A DNA stretch of 64,000 nucleotides from Coriobacterium glomerans PW2 (GTDB lineage Bacteria > Actinomycetota > Coriobacteriia > Coriobacteriales > Coriobacteriaceae). The stretch is from contig NC_015389.1 in NCBI RefSeq assembly GCF_000195315.1, positions 310,001 to 374,000 on the forward strand, read 5' to 3'. Of the stretch, positions 62,802 to 64,000 are shown piece by piece. The first letter of the stretch is position 1, and every line of letters starts with the position of its first letter. The notes under the pieces were generated by a model. The model searched no databases and was not told where the DNA came from. It saw nothing but the letters and a program-made list of their open reading frames with translations. The translations under genes were made by a program, and so were the position numbers.

Positions 62802-64000
62802 ATGAACTCACTTCGAAGACCGGTCTTTTGGAATTTCGGCCTCCTGTACTTCTTCTACTTCGCGACCTGGCAGCTATCCGCGACGTTTCTGCCCATGTGG
62901 TTGCAGGACACCGCTGGAATGAATGCCATGAACATCGGCATCCTCAACACCATCGCCGCGCTCGGAGCACTCATCCTTCAACCGATCTTCGGACCGTTGC
63001 AGGACAAGCTCGCCTTGAAAAAGCACCTGTTCTATCTCGTGGTCATATGCATACTGTGTCTCGGACCACTGTTCAACTGGGTCTTTCTTCCTTTGATACG
63101 AGTCAACCAGATCGCGGGGGCCGCGGTCGCCGGCGGGTATCTGAGTCTGTGCCTGAACGGCGGCGTCGGCATCATCGAGGCCTATAACGAGCGCTCCTCA
63201 CGAGCGCACGATTTCGAGTACGGTCACGCGCGCCTCTTCGGTTCGCTGGCCGGAGCCACCGCATCGTTTGTGGGCGGCTTCATGTACGCGGCGAATCCCT
63301 CCTCGGTGTTCTGGGGCATGACGTTTTGCGGAGCGGTGCTCATCGTGCTCATCAGCTTGGTGCGCGTGCCGCAAGATGCGATGGAGCGCGCCGAGGGACT
63401 GCACGACGAGCAGCGCGTCGAGGTGACCCGGGAGGACTTCGCCAAGAACACGTGGAGAAACCGCAGCTTCTGGGGATTCGTTCTGCTCATCATCGGCTCG
63501 GCCACCATGTACGACATCTTCGACCAGCAGTTCGCCAACTACTTCTCAGCTATGTTCGTGCAGAACGGCATGGGCTCGCTCACCCAGGGCGAGGCCCTGT
63601 TCGCCAACGTCGTATCGATCCAGATACTCCTCGAAGCGCTGTTCATGGTCATCATGCCGGCGCTCATCAATCGGATCGGCGCCAAGACGGGTCTGATTCT
63701 CTATGGGCTCATTCTGTTCGTGCGCGTGCTCGGCTGCGCGTTCATCCCGAGCGTTCCGGTGCTCATCTTCTGGAGGCTGCTCGCCTCGCTTGAGATGCCC
63801 TTCATGCTCGTCTCGGTCATGAAGTACATCACGCGGGTGTTCGACAAGAAGGTCTCCGCGACGGTGTACATGTACGGATTCGGAACGGCCAAGCAGGTCG
63901 GTGTGTTCATCTTCTCGATCACCATGGGTGCGATGATCAACGGCATCGGGTTCAAACATGCATATCTCGTGCTCGCGGTCATCATCATCGTGCTGGTCGT
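62802..64000 (+). CDS. MFS oligosaccharide:H+ symporter (LacY/OHS-like), 3' end outside window
   Basis: 399 residues are visible and the frame is open to the window edge. It opens MNSLRRPVFWNFGLLYFFYF, followed by ATWQLSATFLPMWLQ, the helix-1 pattern of oligosaccharide:H+ symporters, and contains IFDQQFANYFSAMF and LLEALFMVIMPALINRIGAKTG at helices 7-8; the loop YGHARLFGSLAGATASF is the family's central helix. Start ATG 62802 after GAGG. It follows the GH43 gene and most likely imports the oligosaccharide that enzyme cleaves. The C-terminal helices are missing here. Confidence 0.88.
   Translation, partial: MNSLRRPVFWNFGLLYFFYFATWQLSATFLPMWLQDTAGMNAMNIGILNTIAALGALILQPIFGPLQDKLALKKHLFYLVVICILCLGPLFNWVFLPLIRVNQIAGAAVAGGYLSLCLNGGVGIIEAYNERSSRAHDFEYGHARLFGSLAGATASFVGGFMYAANPSSVFWGMTFCGAVLIVLISLVRVPQDAMERAEGLHDEQRVEVTREDFAKNTWRNRSFWGFVLLIIGSATMYDIFDQQFANYFSAMFVQNGMGSLTQGEALFANVVSIQILLEALFMVIMPALINRIGAKTGLILYGLILFVRVLGCAFIPSVPVLIFWRLLASLEMPFMLVSVMKYITRVFDKKVSATVYMYGFGTAKQVGVFIFSITMGAMINGIGFKHAYLVLAVIIIVLV

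Overview
ORGANISM. The window is GC-rich (roughly 60% by eye), and most of it reads as the chromosome of a Gram-positive anaerobic actinobacterium. The best fit is a gut Coriobacteriia such as Collinsella. This is an inference from four things: an actinobacterial-type bifunctional Dcd, an Asp23/AmaP/DUF2273 envelope-stress set, a giant oxygen-sensitive 2-hydroxyacyl-CoA dehydratase activase with double-cluster Fe-S proteins, and many intracellular glycosidases. No rRNA, tRNA, CRISPR array or intact insertion sequence was found. LAYOUT. 1-6.2 kb: the end of a HAD phosphatase, a TetR regulator and a 1,546-residue dehydratase-activase fusion. 6.3-25.3 kb: mostly housekeeping genes. These are Nfu-type Fe-S scaffold, dcd, lgt, a polytopic membrane protein, yebC, amaP/DUF2273/asp23, a metNIQ methionine importer, a YitT protein, groES-groEL, a multi-cluster ferredoxin-like protein, ychF, a DUF1648 protein, L-asparaginase (minus strand) and guaA. 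25.3-32.1 kb: an accessory, partly AT-rich and visibly damaged stretch. It holds a Phd/YefM antitoxin with a truncated partner, a PRD regulator fused by deletion to the tail of a GH3 glucosidase, a divergent YheO-type regulator/RidA pair, a decayed second copy of the antitoxin tail, and a zinc-ribbon membrane protein. 32.1-40.1 kb: a minus-strand operon (L-cysteine/serine desulfidase-like enzyme, class-I glutamine-amidotransferase-like hydrolase, APC permease), an ABC exporter, a striking double CRP-type palindrome next to a broken DUF4143 fragment, and a GntR(YtrA)-ABC-permease operon. 40.6-47.1 kb: a GH2 enzyme, then two 94%-identical HMCES/YedK genes in an ~0.8 kb duplication that flanks an XRE regulator/membrane-protein pair, then an AAA_14/DUF4143 ATPase behind a perfect 16-bp palindrome. 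47.2-64 kb: a glycan-utilisation locus with a sugar isomerase, GH43, GH78 rhamnosidase, GPH symporter, GH2, GH1, TetR and GntR regulators, an XRE regulator, pyruvate kinase, a second GH43 and an oligosaccharide MFS transporter cut by the window end. HOW THE GENES WORK TOGETHER. The glycosidases have no signal peptides, so the design appears to be import of small rhamnose/arabinose/hexose oligosaccharides or glycosides by the two MFS-type transporters followed by cytoplasmic trimming, with entry into glycolysis. The promoters of the GH43-GH78 pair and of the GPH symporter share two AT-rich motifs (TTACATATG and TGATATATCA), which suggests one regulator for both. Elsewhere the window is dominated by self-contained operons with operator-like dyads in their promoters and by deletion scars in accessory DNA.
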